A DNA stretch of 64,000 bases, taken from Actinoplanes sp. NBRC 103695 (GTDB taxonomy: Bacteria; Actinomycetota; Actinomycetes; Mycobacteriales; Micromonosporaceae). Numbering within the stretch: position 1 is the stretch's first letter; each line of letters starts with the position of its first letter. A program made the translations under genes and the position numbers. Shown in pieces: positions 1 to 8,260 of this stretch. Location: contig NZ_BSTL01000008.1 in the NCBI RefSeq assembly GCF_030269485.1, positions 1 through 64,000 on the forward strand, in the 5' to 3' direction. A model generated the notes under the pieces. The model had not been told where the DNA came from, did not search any database, and saw nothing but the letters and a program-made list of their open reading frames with translations.

Positions 1-156
1 ACGGCACCGACCACCGCACCCACGAAGAACAAGACGCCGCGATCGGCGACTACATACGCTGGCATAACCAGCGCGCCCGACCGAAAACCGGATACGCCAC
101 CCACTCCAAAATCCGCCGCCCGGATTATCCCTCCAAGGCCGCATGACGAGGCACTA
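1..156 (+). mobile_element. Right end of an IS630-type insertion sequence
   Basis: The left edge of the window lies inside an insertion sequence: a transposase C-terminus runs to 146 and the interrupted chromosomal gene starts just after. The junction carries CTAG at 154-157. IS630/Tc1-type elements insert at TA, often within CTAG, and duplicate the TA, so 155-156 is the likely target dinucleotide. The terminal inverted repeat cannot be confirmed because the other end lies outside the window. Confidence 0.55.
3..146 (+). CDS. DDE transposase, C-terminal part (IS630-like), cut by window edge
   Basis: The frame is open from base 3 to a TGA at 144-146, giving 47 codons. The protein tail contains DYIRWHNQRARPKTGYA, a form familiar from the end of actinobacterial IS630-type DDE transposases. 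The catalytic residues would lie upstream, outside the window, so activity cannot be judged. It faces a truncated aldolase gene on the other strand. The family call rests on a short tail. The TA/CTAG junction supports it. Confidence 0.6.
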   Translation, partial: GTDHRTHEEQDAAIGDYIRWHNQRARPKTGYATHSKIRRPDYPSKAA

Positions 157-691
157 GTTCGACTCCGATGCGTACGCAGTGCTGGATCAATTCGGTGTAG
201 GCCCCGTTATCGCGTTCTTTCAGGTCCATATAGTTGTCGTCGCGGCCATTGTCTTCCCGCCGGGGATACATGATGGCTAAAAGGGGCATGCCTGCCTGAT
301 CGCATTCCTCTCCGACCGCGCCGAGGGCGGCCAGCATGGACGATTCGAATTTCGAAGAGACGTTCACATGTACCGCCACGGCGTCACAACCCGCGCGAAG
401 ACCGGATCCGACGGATCCGGCCAGCACCTTATTTGTGTGATCTCGGTGGACGGTGCTGGCACTCAGGTTCAGTACGAACGGAGTCGCGATATCCGCGCGG
501 GCGCAGTCGTCAAAGAGCCTGCGGTAGCCCAGTATCGCGTCGACATGGCCCGACGCCTCGTGGATTCGCCCGATGGGGTCCTTCAGGCCGTCGGAGGGAC
601 CGTTGATCAAGTCGTCGTCGAACGGGAGCATGACCACACGACCGCGTCCAAGGATGCGCCGTAGTCTCACTCTCTTGCCTGTTAAGCTCAT
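155..691 (-). pseudogene. Class I aldolase (ADH-synthase/GriI-like), 3' end removed by IS insertion
   Basis: The natural start is the ATG at 689-691 (MSLTGKRVRLRRIL). The protein follows the DhnA/LacD-type class I aldolase family that includes archaeal 2-amino-3,7-dideoxy-D-threo-hept-6-ulosonate synthase and actinobacterial GriI. Visible family marks are PFDDDLINGPSDGL near residue 25, AVAVHVNVSS and LLAIMYPRRE. Similarity stops at GVEL, just before the stretch that would carry the Schiff-base lysine, exactly at the insertion-sequence junction. The reading frame runs on into the element and stops at 125. Without the catalytic lysine and the last barrel strands the product should be inactive. 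The original role could have been aromatic-precursor formation or sugar-phosphate cleavage, and the fragment does not decide between them. Confidence 0.7.
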
Positions 692-776
692 CCGGCCTCC
701 GGTGGACACAGTGGACCCTCGGCGAAGTCTCAGACTAGAGTAGCGTTTCGCGATAGTACATGATCGAGGTGTGTAG

Positions 777-959
777 ATGGCCGATCCTTCCGACTCACTC
801 CCGGTGGACTGGGTGGCCGAGCTTCGATCGGGGTCACTTCCCATCGATGTCGATCCGCTACGCGAGCTTCAGCGCCTCGCCAAAGATCTTGATCCGGCCG
901 ACAGCCTTGCCCTGTTCGCGAATGTCGATGTGCCGGAGATCGACATCGAGAACGATTAG
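777..959 (+). CDS. Small acidic protein of unknown function (60 aa)
   Basis: The ORF begins MADPSDSLPVDW and has GAGGT at 766-770, well placed as a ribosome-binding site for the ATG at 777. The product is strongly acidic, with many Asp and Glu, a mid-protein segment RELQRLAKDLDPAD that could form a helix, and no membrane segment or cysteine. Third-position GC is moderate, like the rest of this accessory patch. It is transcribed away from the truncated aldolase and ends 7 bp before the convergent PNPOx-family gene. No family is recognised. An acidic partner or inhibitor protein is possible but unsupported. Confidence 0.5.
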   Translation: MADPSDSLPVDWVAELRSGSLPIDVDPLRELQRLAKDLDPADSLALFANVDVPEIDIEND

Positions 960-965
960 GTTGCG

Positions 966-1478
966 TCAACGGGCTACGGCCGCGCGCACGTAGACGCGGC
1001 GCCCGAAGCGAGGCTCATCCAGAACCGTCAGTTCGCTTACCTCGAGTCGGTAGAACGTCGATGGCAGGCTCGCATTCAGGAAGCCTTCCAGGACCTTCGT
1101 GTCGGCGGCGAAAGACGGGAATCGCAGGCGAAGTACAGCGACTGCGTGGGCACGTTCGTCCTGCCGAGCCTCCCGAGCCGTGCCCCAGACCTGGATACCG
1201 CAGAGTCCTTCTCCGTACGTCGGTGGATCGAGGAAGACGGACGCTGAAACCCGGGGCTCAGCAGCGATATTGAGACTGTGCCTGGTGGTACGTTCACTGA
1301 CGAACCACATGATGAGATCGTCATCGGCGGCGAAGAACGCTGAGTTCACGTGTGGACCGAGATCCGTCGAGTAGGTCGCCATCGACATGAGGTCACGCCC
1401 GGCGAGGATCTGACGTACAGAGATCATGACCGTTTCATCCGACGGTCCGCCGTCTACGACTCGGAGCTGCGCCGTCAT
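966..1478 (-). CDS. PNPOx-fold (pyridoxamine 5'-phosphate oxidase-like) flavin/F420-binding protein
   Basis: The ATG at 1476-1478 was chosen over an upstream TTG because AAAGG lies about 11 bases before it. The product is about 170 aa, the usual length for a single split-barrel domain. The order of elements fits the family: an N-terminal helix and strand (SVRQILAGRDLMSMAT), the strand block VNSAFFAADDDLIMWFVSE, the ligand-facing RTTRHSLNIAAEPRVSASVF, then IQVWGTAREA. Such proteins bind FMN, F420 or heme and act as small-molecule oxidoreductases. Substrate and cofactor cannot be read here. It lies between a 60-aa ORF and a SLATT protein gene on the same strand, 57 bp downstream of the latter, so co-transcription is possible. 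Confidence 0.75.
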   Translation of the reverse strand: MTAQLRVVDGGPSDETVMISVRQILAGRDLMSMATYSTDLGPHVNSAFFAADDDLIMWFVSERTTRHSLNIAAEPRVSASVFLDPPTYGEGLCGIQVWGTAREARQDERAHAVAVLRLRFPSFAADTKVLEGFLNASLPSTFYRLEVSELTVLDEPRFGRRVYVRAAVAR

Positions 1479-1535
1479 GGTTGGATCGCCTTTCCCTAGC
1501 CAGTCGTCGACGTTCAACTTACCGGGGACGCAGAA

Positions 1536-2447
1536 TTAGACCGCCTCACGGCGTGCCAGCCACATGGTGTGTTCTCGGGAGATCGCATCCTCCGCACTGG
1601 CAGCCCGCTGCGCCCAATCCGGTTCGTCCGTCACATGTTCCAGTTGATGGTCAACCGCCGAGAGTTCCCTGCCGGTCAGCCGGTATGCAGCGGCGAGAGG
1701 GCGAAATTGCTTCATCTGCAGCCAAGCTGTCGCTGCGGCGGCGATCGATGAAGCGGCGCCGAGGCCGTCATAGGCCAAGACTCCGGTTGCCTTGAGAACG
1801 CCACCGGTCAAACCGGCCACTGTTGCGATGACAGCCAAGGCGCTCCAACGTCGGCTCATCCGGATATAGTTATCGGTCTTCTCGGCATACCAGCGGCGCT
1901 CCGCGTCGATGCGGCCCATACGATAGACCGATCTGCGTGTTGGCAGGCTCGCTGCTCGCAAGGCGCTCATCGCTGGAGTCGCTATGGTTTCGTGCTGCGG
2001 CCAGGCGATGGTACTCAGATCTAGACGGATCGCCGTCAGATCGTTCTTCAACCGAATTATTGCCGCCTGGTCGCCGCAGTCGAATGGTTCGGCTCGTATG
2101 GCGTATTTCCATGCCAGTGTCTTGATCGACTCTGCGGCGGCCCTGCCCTCGTACCATGCCCGCTGAGGATTTCGGGCCGCGAGCCATGCTGCCGGCACCA
2201 GGGAGACCAGCAGAGCCGCCGCGGCCGAGGCCGCACCGAGGTCGATGCCACCGGCGTTCACACCGTCGACTGCTCCGAGGACGGCGCCGCCGCTCAGCAG
2301 GATCAACTGTGCGGCGAGCCAGCGGATTGCTACTCGTTGCCCACGAGTCGAATGTTCTGATGCTGCCCAGTAGCTAGCAGGTAGGTCATCTCTGGAAAGC
2401 GCGACAGCCGATTCCGACACATCCTGAACCGTAATACACGACGGCAC
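1536..2447 (-). CDS. Two-part SLATT (DUF4231) membrane protein, putative conflict-system effector
   Basis: The 303-aa product has four hydrophobic segments in two pairs, near residues 42-60, 70-90, 204-222 and 228-245. After the first pair comes RAWYEGRAAAESIKTLAWKYA, the amphipathic stretch typical of SLATT_3. The C-terminus has EDAISREHTMWLARR, typical of SLATT_1. In published comparative genomics, SLATT proteins are predicted pore-forming effectors of nucleotide-activated defence systems, usually next to a cyclase (SMODS), SLOG or TIR component. None is seen nearby, so this is an orphan or a stand-alone type. The start is a GTG at 2445-2447. A later GTG in the first ten codons is also possible. 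It lies in a low-GC patch beside an IS element, which suggests transfer. Confidence 0.7.
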   Translation of the reverse strand: MPSCITVQDVSESAVALSRDDLPASYWAASEHSTRGQRVAIRWLAAQLILLSGGAVLGAVDGVNAGGIDLGAASAAAALLVSLVPAAWLAARNPQRAWYEGRAAAESIKTLAWKYAIRAEPFDCGDQAAIIRLKNDLTAIRLDLSTIAWPQHETIATPAMSALRAASLPTRRSVYRMGRIDAERRWYAEKTDNYIRMSRRWSALAVIATVAGLTGGVLKATGVLAYDGLGAASSIAAAATAWLQMKQFRPLAAAYRLTGRELSAVDHQLEHVTDEPDWAQRAASAEDAISREHTMWLARREAV

Positions 2448-2503
2448 GTCCCTCAGTGTCCAACGTGGACCCCGTCATTCGTCAGATATTGGCTCGCCAA
2501 GTC

Positions 2504-3562
2504 TCAGGCGGAGTCACGGACGACCAGGGTGGGCTCGTAGATCACCGAGGACACCCGCATCGTGCGGTCCTCGACGCGGGCCAGCAGCAGGCGCGCACCC
2601 TCCGCCGCCATGTCCTCCAGCGGGTGCCGGATCGTGGTCAGCGCCGGGCTCGCGGCGGTGGCGGCGCTGCTGTCGTCGAAGCCGACCACCCGGACGTCGT
2701 CCGGTACGCGGCGGCCGGCGTTGCGCAGGGCGGTCTGGGCGCCCAGCGCCATCAGGTCGTTGGCGACGAAGACACCGTCCAGGCCGGGCTGGGCGGCCAG
2801 CAGCGTCCGCATGGCGGCCTCGCCGGACTCGCGGGTGAAGTTGCCGTGCTCGATCGGAACCCAGCCGTGGCCGTGGCGGGCCATCGCGCGCCGGAAGCCG
2901 GACACCCGGTCGCTGCTGGCGGGCACGTCGGCGGGACCGGAGATCATCGCGATCTGGCGGGCGCCCCGGCCGACGAGGTGGTCGGCGGCCAGCGCGGCGC
3001 CGGTGTCGTTGGCCAGGTCGACGTAGTCGATGGGCACCGGCTCGGGCGGGCGGCCGATCAGCACCGCGGGGACGCCGGCGTCGGTGAGCATGCGGGGCAG
3101 CGGGTCGTGTGCGGGCAGCGACAGCACCACCGCGCCGTCGGCCTGGCCGTGCCGGAGGTCGCCGACGAGGCGGGTGCGCTGGTCGGGCGTACCCACGATC
3201 TGGAGGGCGAGTTGCACCCCGGCCTGCCGGAGCACGCTCATCAAGCCGCCGACGACCCGGCCGAAGTAGGGGTCGGCGAAGAACCGGCCCAGGAACGGGT
3301 CGTCGTCGTGCGCCTCCGAGTCGGACACCACCAGCGCGACCGTGCCCGTGCGCCGGGTGACCAGTGACCGGGCGAGCCGGTTGGGCACGTAGCCGGTGGC
3401 GCCCACCGCGTTCCACACCTGCTCGTTGAGCTGCGGGTCGACGTTGCGGATGCCGTTGATGACCCGGGACGCGGTGGCCCGGGAGACACCGGCGACGCGG
3501 GCAACGTCTTCCAGCGTCGGCAGGCGCTCGCCGACCGGAGTGTGTCCCCTCGTGGCGGTCAT
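2504..3562 (-). CDS. LacI-family transcriptional repressor of the F5/8C secretome
   Basis: The ATG at 3560-3562 gives a 352-aa protein, normal for LacI. The N-terminal helix-turn-helix is clear (LEDVARVAGVSRATASRVING). The hinge and periplasmic-binding-protein-like sensor follow, with GTVALVVSDSEAH and the C-terminal VGFDDSSAATAASPALTTIRHP block. A perfect 14-bp palindrome sits 26 bp upstream of its start, and near-identical copies precede the three secreted F5/8C protein genes at 3716, 5921 and 12930. This makes it the likely local repressor of all four units, including itself. The operator resembles the CebR-type box (GAGCGCTC core), hinting at a glucan-derived inducer. The effector itself is not readable from sequence. 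Confidence 0.9.
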   Translation of the reverse strand: MTATRGHTPVGERLPTLEDVARVAGVSRATASRVINGIRNVDPQLNEQVWNAVGATGYVPNRLARSLVTRRTGTVALVVSDSEAHDDDPFLGRFFADPYFGRVVGGLMSVLRQAGVQLALQIVGTPDQRTRLVGDLRHGQADGAVVLSLPAHDPLPRMLTDAGVPAVLIGRPPEPVPIDYVDLANDTGAALAADHLVGRGARQIAMISGPADVPASSDRVSGFRRAMARHGHGWVPIEHGNFTRESGEAAMRTLLAAQPGLDGVFVANDLMALGAQTALRNAGRRVPDDVRVVGFDDSSAATAASPALTTIRHPLEDMAAEGARLLLARVEDRTMRVSSVIYEPTLVVRDSA

Positions 3563-3587
3563 GGACGCAGTTATAACACAGCGAATT

Positions 3588-3601
3588 GGAGAGCGCTCTC
3601 C
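3588..3601. promoter_or_regulatory. LacI-type operator O1 (GGAGAGCGCTCTCC)
   Basis: Perfect 14-bp palindrome lying 26 bp before the repressor start and about 115 bp before the divergent DUF1996 gene. It fits an autoregulatory site. Confidence 0.8.
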
Positions 3602-3670
3602 CCCGAGGAGCAGTGAAACGGACAAAGACCCCCATCCCTTGACCTCCAGGCAACCGGGGCGTAACACTTC

Positions 3671-3684
3671 GGAAAGCGCTCTCC
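3671..3684. promoter_or_regulatory. LacI-type operator O2 (GGAAAGCGCTCTCC)
   Basis: One-base variant of O1, located 31 bp before the ATG of the secreted DUF1996 gene. With O1 it makes a pair 83 bp apart in the divergent promoter region, a spacing that would allow looping. Confidence 0.8.
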
Positions 3685-3715
3685 AACCATCCCCCGCAAT
3701 CCCCTTGGAGAAGTC

Positions 3716-5104
3716 ATGCGAACGAGAAGAAGACGGCTGCTCGCCACCTGCGCGGCGGCCACCATTGCCGGGACGCTGTTCGTGGCGATCCCGCAGGCGC
3801 AGGCCGCCGACTCGCTGCTGTCACAGGGCCGGCCCACGCTCGCCTCGTCGACCGAGAACGGTGGCGCCCCGGCCGCCGCGGCGGTGGACGGACGCAACGA
3901 CACCCGGTGGGGCAGCGTCTGGAGTGACCCGCAGTGGCTGCGCGTCGACCTGGGCGGGACCTCCACGATCTCCCGCGTGGACCTGCGCTGGGAGGCCGCG
4001 TACGCCAAGGCCTTCCAGCTCCAGACGAGCCCGGACGGCAACAACTGGACGACGATCTACTCGACGACCACCGCGAGTGGCGGCAACCAGTCGCTGACCG
4101 TCAGCGGCAGCGGCCGCTACGTCCGGGTCCACGGCACCCAGCGCGGGACCGGCTACGGCTACTCGCTCTACGAGTTCCAGGTCTACGGCACCGGGCCGAC
4201 CGCGCCCGGCGGCGACGGCTACGTCCTGGCCAACCCGCCGGTCACCGGTGTCGTCCCGTCGACGCAGGTCCCGCCCGCCACCAACCCGCCGACCACGCAC
4301 CACGAGTTCCAGATGAACTGCTCGGTCAGCCGGTCCAACCTGCCGGACGACCCGATCGTCTTCCCGGGCCTGCCCGGCGCGTCGCACTCGCACACGTTCA
4401 TGGGCAACAACAGCACGAACGCGATGTCGACGCTGAACAGCCTGCAGGCCGGTGGGACGTCGTGCATCACGCCCGGCGACAAGACCGGCTACTGGATGCC
4501 GACCCTGCTCAACGGCGACACCGCGGTGCAGCCGTCGGGCCGGCAGGTCATCTACTACAAGTCCGGCGTGATCGACTACCGCAGCGTGCGGCCGTCCCCG
4601 CCGGGGCTGCGGTACCTGGTCGGCAGCCCGAGCGCCACGCAGGACGAGTTCCGCAACGCGCCCGGCGCGGTCGAGGGCTGGGAGTGCGGTGACAGCACGT
4701 TCAACTGGGACTTCCCGGCGAACTGCCCGGCCGGCAGCCAGCTGAACATCCGGATGCAGGCGCCGAGCTGCTGGAACGGCATCCACCTGGACACGCCGGA
4801 CCACAAGAGCCACATGGCGTACCCGGTGCTCGGGGTCTGCCCGGCGAGCCACCCGGTCGCCGTGCCGATGATCGAGTTCAAGATGGCCTGGCCGGTCAGC
4901 GGCAACATGGCAGGCGTGCGGCTGTCCAGCGGACGCGGCTATTCGTTCCACTACGACTTCTACAACGTGTGGGACTCGCCGACGCTGGCCGCGCTGACCA
5001 CCCATTGCATCAACGGCGGCCTGCAGTGCGACCCGCGTGGGTTCGACCTCTACAAGCCGGACCGCGGGGCGGCGCTGAACGAGAACTACGAACTGCCCCG
5101 ATGA
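3716..5104 (+). CDS. Secreted F5/8C + DUF1996 protein
   Basis: The 462-aa product starts with an arginine-rich signal peptide ending AIPQAQA near residue 30. A discoidin/F5-8C (CBM32-like) domain covers about 33-158, with DTRWGSVWSDPQWLRVDLG and a closing GYGYSLYEFQVYG strand. DUF1996 follows from about 195 to 455, with FQMNCSVSRSNLPDDPIV, SHSHTFMGNN and HLDTPDHKSHMAYP. DUF1996 occurs in secreted fungal and actinobacterial proteins, often beside carbohydrate-binding modules. Its histidines and aspartates suggest metal or catalytic sites, but no reaction is established. A ribosome-binding site and the O2 operator precede the ATG. The F5/8C domain is closely similar to those of the 5921 and 9931 genes, which supports a shared surface or polysaccharide target. 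Confidence 0.88.
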   Translation: MRTRRRRLLATCAAATIAGTLFVAIPQAQAADSLLSQGRPTLASSTENGGAPAAAAVDGRNDTRWGSVWSDPQWLRVDLGGTSTISRVDLRWEAAYAKAFQLQTSPDGNNWTTIYSTTTASGGNQSLTVSGSGRYVRVHGTQRGTGYGYSLYEFQVYGTGPTAPGGDGYVLANPPVTGVVPSTQVPPATNPPTTHHEFQMNCSVSRSNLPDDPIVFPGLPGASHSHTFMGNNSTNAMSTLNSLQAGGTSCITPGDKTGYWMPTLLNGDTAVQPSGRQVIYYKSGVIDYRSVRPSPPGLRYLVGSPSATQDEFRNAPGAVEGWECGDSTFNWDFPANCPAGSQLNIRMQAPSCWNGIHLDTPDHKSHMAYPVLGVCPASHPVAVPMIEFKMAWPVSGNMAGVRLSSGRGYSFHYDFYNVWDSPTLAALTTHCINGGLQCDPRGFDLYKPDRGAALNENYELPR

Positions 5105-5139
5105 CGTAAAAGTGCTCGGATAACAGAAATTCCGGCTAC

Positions 5140-5709
5140 TTATTTCACGGCCGGGGTGAACTTCGGCAAAAAGGTTTCGCGGTCGGTGATCATACGTTCC
5201 GCGAGGGCTTTGGTACGAGGTTCGACCCCGGCCGTGGACTCGCTTCTCGCCAGCTTCACGCCCTGGTCCAGATGCGCCTTCACCTGCCGCCGGAAGATCA
5301 GATCGAACGCCGGGCCCTCGGCGGCGGCCGCCTCGCGCACGATGTCCGGCGTCACCATGCCGGGCATCGGCATGCCCTTGTGCGGGTTCTCGGCGGGCAG
5401 CCCGGCCGCGTCGTGCAGCCCGCGCAGGTCCTCCAGCTCGCGCAGGCGGACGGTGTCCACCTGCGCCGCGAGCTCCTTGATCGCCTGGTCACGGCTCTGT
5501 GCGGGGGCCAGCGCGAGCAGCGGGGCGAGCTCCTCGTTCATCGCGACGTTGATCTCGATCCAGGCTCGGTCGGTACCGCCGAAGGCGGGCGCGGCGGTGG
5601 CCGCGGCGGGCGCCGGCGGTGACGGAGCGGGTGGCGCGTCGCGGGCGCACGCGCACAGACCGGCGGCCATCAGCAGGGCCAGGGCGGGGGCGAGGGTGCG
5701 GGGGGACAC
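5140..5709 (-). CDS. DUF305-like lipoprotein
   Basis: A GTG at 5707-5709 gives VSPRTLAPALALLMAAGLCACARD, a short lipoprotein signal with a plausible Cys acceptor. A Pro/Ala linker follows, then a helical domain of about 140 aa with the DUF305 pattern: an early acidic/Met segment (NVAMNEELAPLLALA), then PGMVTPDIVREAAAAEG and FRRQVKAHLDQGVKLARSE. DUF305 proteins are four-helix ferritin-like secreted proteins, some linked to copper or metal handling. The usual HH pair is not evident here, so metal binding is uncertain. The frame stays open upstream to 5814, but that extension would cover the O3 operator region. The gene converges with the DUF1996 gene. Confidence 0.65.
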   Translation of the reverse strand: MSPRTLAPALALLMAAGLCACARDAPPAPSPPAPAAATAAPAFGGTDRAWIEINVAMNEELAPLLALAPAQSRDQAIKELAAQVDTVRLRELEDLRGLHDAAGLPAENPHKGMPMPGMVTPDIVREAAAAEGPAFDLIFRRQVKAHLDQGVKLARSESTAGVEPRTKALAERMITDRETFLPKFTPAVK

Positions 5710-5817
5710 ACCCGGAGTCTCGGCCCTTTCGGGCGAAGGTGTCAATGTGCCGGGCAATTTCCGGAACCGGGAACGTATTGACGTCCTGCAACGTGGCGGA
5801 AACAATCCAATCAACTA

Positions 5818-5831
5818 GGAGAGCGCTTTCC
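5818..5831. promoter_or_regulatory. LacI-type operator O3 (GGAGAGCGCTTTCC)
   Basis: Same palindrome with one change, 89 bp before the ATG of the secreted beta-helix gene. Confidence 0.78.
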
Positions 5832-5920
5832 AATCCCCACTTTCCCGGGACCGTCCCCACGGCGACCCGGCCCGTTTCCCCGCGGGCCGGGCGCCTCACA
5901 TCCCCACGACAGGCAGGACC

Positions 5921-8119
5921 ATGACACCGGATACCAGGCGGCGTACCCGCCGTACCCTCATCGCAGCCGCCGCGGCCCTCACCACCGCGCTCGGCCTGAC
6001 CATCGCCGGGGTTTCGCAGGCCCAAGCCGCCGCCTGCGGCACCACCAACGTCGCCCTCAACAAACCCGCCACGGCGAGCTCGGCCGAAGGCGCCGGCTAC
6101 GCGGCCGGCCTGGCCGTCGACGGCAACACCGGCACCCGCTGGTCGAGCGCGTTCAGCGACCCGCAGTGGATCCAGGTGGACCTCGGCAGCACCGTCTCGC
6201 TCTGCCAGGTCGACCTGCAGTGGGAGGGCGCGTACGGCAAGAACTTCCAGATCCAGACCAGTACGAACGGCACGAGCTGGACGGACGTCTACTCGACGAC
6301 GACCGGGACCGGCGGCACGCAGAGCCTGACCGTCGCGGGCAGCGGCCGCTACCTGCGTGTCTACGGCACCGCCCGGGGCACCGGCTACGGCTACTCCCTG
6401 TGGGAGCTGCGGGCCTTCACCGGTGACGGAGGAACGACCGACCCGGTCGAGCCCACCGACCCGCGCAACCCCAACTTCGGGCCGAACGTCAACGTCTACG
6501 ACCCGACGACGCCCACGGCCACCATCCAGAACCGGCTCAACCAGCTGTTCACCGCGCAGGAACGCAACCAGTTCGGCCCCGAGCGGTACGCCGTGCTGTT
6601 CAAGCCGGGCAACTACACCGCCGACGTCAACCTGGGCTTCTTCGAGCAGGTGGCGGGGCTCGGGATGTCCCCGGACGACGTGAACATCAACGGCCACGTG
6701 CGGGTCGAGGCGTTCTGGATGAACGGCAACGCGACGCAGAACTTCTGGCGTACCGCGGAGAACCTGTCCGTCACGCTCCCGGCCGGCACCACCGTGGAGC
6801 GCTACGCGGTCTCCCAGGCCGCGCCCTACCGCCGCATGCACCTGCGCGGCGCGCAGAACCAGATCCAGCTCTGGAACGGTGGCGACGGCTGGTCGTCCGG
6901 CGGCCTGATGGCCGACACCAAAGTGGACGGCGCGGTCGTCTCCGGCTCGCAGCAGCAGTGGTACTCGCGCAACAGCGAGTTCGGCAGCTGGTCCGGCTCG
7001 GTCTGGAACATGGTGTTCCAGGGCGTGCAGGGCGCCCCGCCGCCGCACTTCCCCAACCCGTCCCACACGGTGATCAACACCTCCCCGGTCGTACGCGAGA
7101 AGCCGTTCCTGTACTTCGCCAACGGTGAGTACCGGGTGTTCGTCCCCGCGGTACGGCAGAACAGCACGGGCACGAGCTGGTACAACAAGACGCCCGCCGG
7201 CTCCTCGATCTCGCTGGCCGACTTCTTCATCGTCCGGCCCGGCACGACCGCGGCGACCATCAACAACGCGCTGGCCGCGGGCAAGCACCTGCTCGTCACC
7301 CCGGGCACGCACCACGTCAACCAGACCATCAACGTGACCCGCCCCAACACCGTGATCCTGGGTCTGGGCCTGGCCACGTTCTTCGCCGACAACGGCGTCA
7401 CGCCGCTGAAGATCGCCGACGTGGACGGTGTGAAGGTGGCCGGCATCATGTTCGACGCCGGCGCCACCAACTCGCCGTCGCTCATGGAGGTCGGCGCGCC
7501 CGGCTCCGGTGCCGACCACAGCGCCAACCCGACCTCGCTGCACGACGTGTTCTTCCGGATCGGCGGGCCGGGCGTCGGCAAGGCCACCAACACGCTGATC
7601 ATCAACAGCGACGACGTGATCGGCGACCACATGTGGCTGTGGCGTGCCGACCACGGCGACGGCGTCGGCTGGAACGTCAACACCGCCGACCAGGGCCTGG
7701 TGGTCAACGGCGACGACGTGAGCATGTACGGCCTGTTCGTCGAGCACTTCCAGAAGTACCAGACGGTCTGGAACGGCGAACGCGGCCGGACCTACTTCTA
7801 CCAGAACGAGATGCCGTACGAGATGCCCAACCAGGCCGCCTGGATGAACGGCTCGACGCGCGGCTACGCGGCCTACAAGGTGGCCGACTCGGTCAACGAC
7901 CATCAGGCGTTCGGACTCGGCAGCTACTGCGTCTTCACCCTGGATCAGTCGGTCGTCGGCGAACGTGCCTTCGAGGCGCCGGTCAAGCCGGGCATCCGTT
8001 TCACCAACATGGTGACGGTCAGCCTGGGCGGCCAAGGCACGATCAACCGCATCATCAACGACAAGGGCGCTCCCGCCGTACGCGGCGCCGAAACGCAATA
8101 CCTGACAACGGGTCCGTGA
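5921..8119 (+). CDS. Secreted F5/8C + parallel beta-helix (GH55-like) protein
   Basis: The 732-aa product has a signal peptide (cut near AQAAA, residue 37) and an F5/8C domain at about 40-168. After a Thr/Pro linker comes a domain of about 550 aa with repeated strand-turn motifs: YAVLFKPGNYTADVNLGFFEQV, NINGHVRVEAFWMNG, HVNQTINVTRPNTVILGLGLA and VVNGDDVSMYGLFVEHF. This resembles right-handed beta-helix enzymes of the GH55 type. Close relatives in actinobacteria are often labelled adenylyl cyclase, for which no cyclase motif is visible here. A role in glucan binding or cleavage is inferred from the fold and from sharing a repressor with a GH16/GH5-like enzyme. Catalytic residues cannot be assigned. 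AGGCAGGA lies before the ATG. O3 lies upstream and a strong terminator directly downstream. Confidence 0.85.
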   Translation: MTPDTRRRTRRTLIAAAAALTTALGLTIAGVSQAQAAACGTTNVALNKPATASSAEGAGYAAGLAVDGNTGTRWSSAFSDPQWIQVDLGSTVSLCQVDLQWEGAYGKNFQIQTSTNGTSWTDVYSTTTGTGGTQSLTVAGSGRYLRVYGTARGTGYGYSLWELRAFTGDGGTTDPVEPTDPRNPNFGPNVNVYDPTTPTATIQNRLNQLFTAQERNQFGPERYAVLFKPGNYTADVNLGFFEQVAGLGMSPDDVNINGHVRVEAFWMNGNATQNFWRTAENLSVTLPAGTTVERYAVSQAAPYRRMHLRGAQNQIQLWNGGDGWSSGGLMADTKVDGAVVSGSQQQWYSRNSEFGSWSGSVWNMVFQGVQGAPPPHFPNPSHTVINTSPVVREKPFLYFANGEYRVFVPAVRQNSTGTSWYNKTPAGSSISLADFFIVRPGTTAATINNALAAGKHLLVTPGTHHVNQTINVTRPNTVILGLGLATFFADNGVTPLKIADVDGVKVAGIMFDAGATNSPSLMEVGAPGSGADHSANPTSLHDVFFRIGGPGVGKATNTLIINSDDVIGDHMWLWRADHGDGVGWNVNTADQGLVVNGDDVSMYGLFVEHFQKYQTVWNGERGRTYFYQNEMPYEMPNQAAWMNGSTRGYAAYKVADSVNDHQAFGLGSYCVFTLDQSVVGERAFEAPVKPGIRFTNMVTVSLGGQGTINRIINDKGAPAVRGAETQYLTTGP

Positions 8120-8135
8120 TCCGCTCCCGGTAAGG

Positions 8136-8170
8136 CGGAGGCCCTCGCATCGTCCTTGCGAGGGCCTCCG
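8136..8170 (+). terminator. Terminator hairpin after the beta-helix gene
   Basis: Perfect 14-bp inverted repeat (8136-8149 with 8157-8170) around a 7-nt loop, beginning 16 bp after the stop codon. No T-run, as is common in high-GC actinobacteria. Confidence 0.75.
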
Positions 8171-8260
8171 CGCCGTGCCGATCAGGCGGCGGGCTGCTGC
8201 ACCACGTCCCTGCGGGGGCCTCCGCGCCGTGCCGATCAGGCGGCGGGCTGCTGCACCACG
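8153..8260. repeat. 54-bp tandem duplication
   Basis: 8153-8206 and 8207-8260 differ at two positions only. The unit includes the right arm of the terminator hairpin and the last codons (VVQQPAA, stop) of the convergent gene remnant. The duplication therefore copied a gene 3' end and half a terminator. Confidence 0.85.

Noticed and set aside
125..844. Full 239-residue protein from the upstream start at 844
   Set aside because: The first 51 residues are low-complexity and antisense to a plausible small ORF. Family similarity begins at the ATG at 691.
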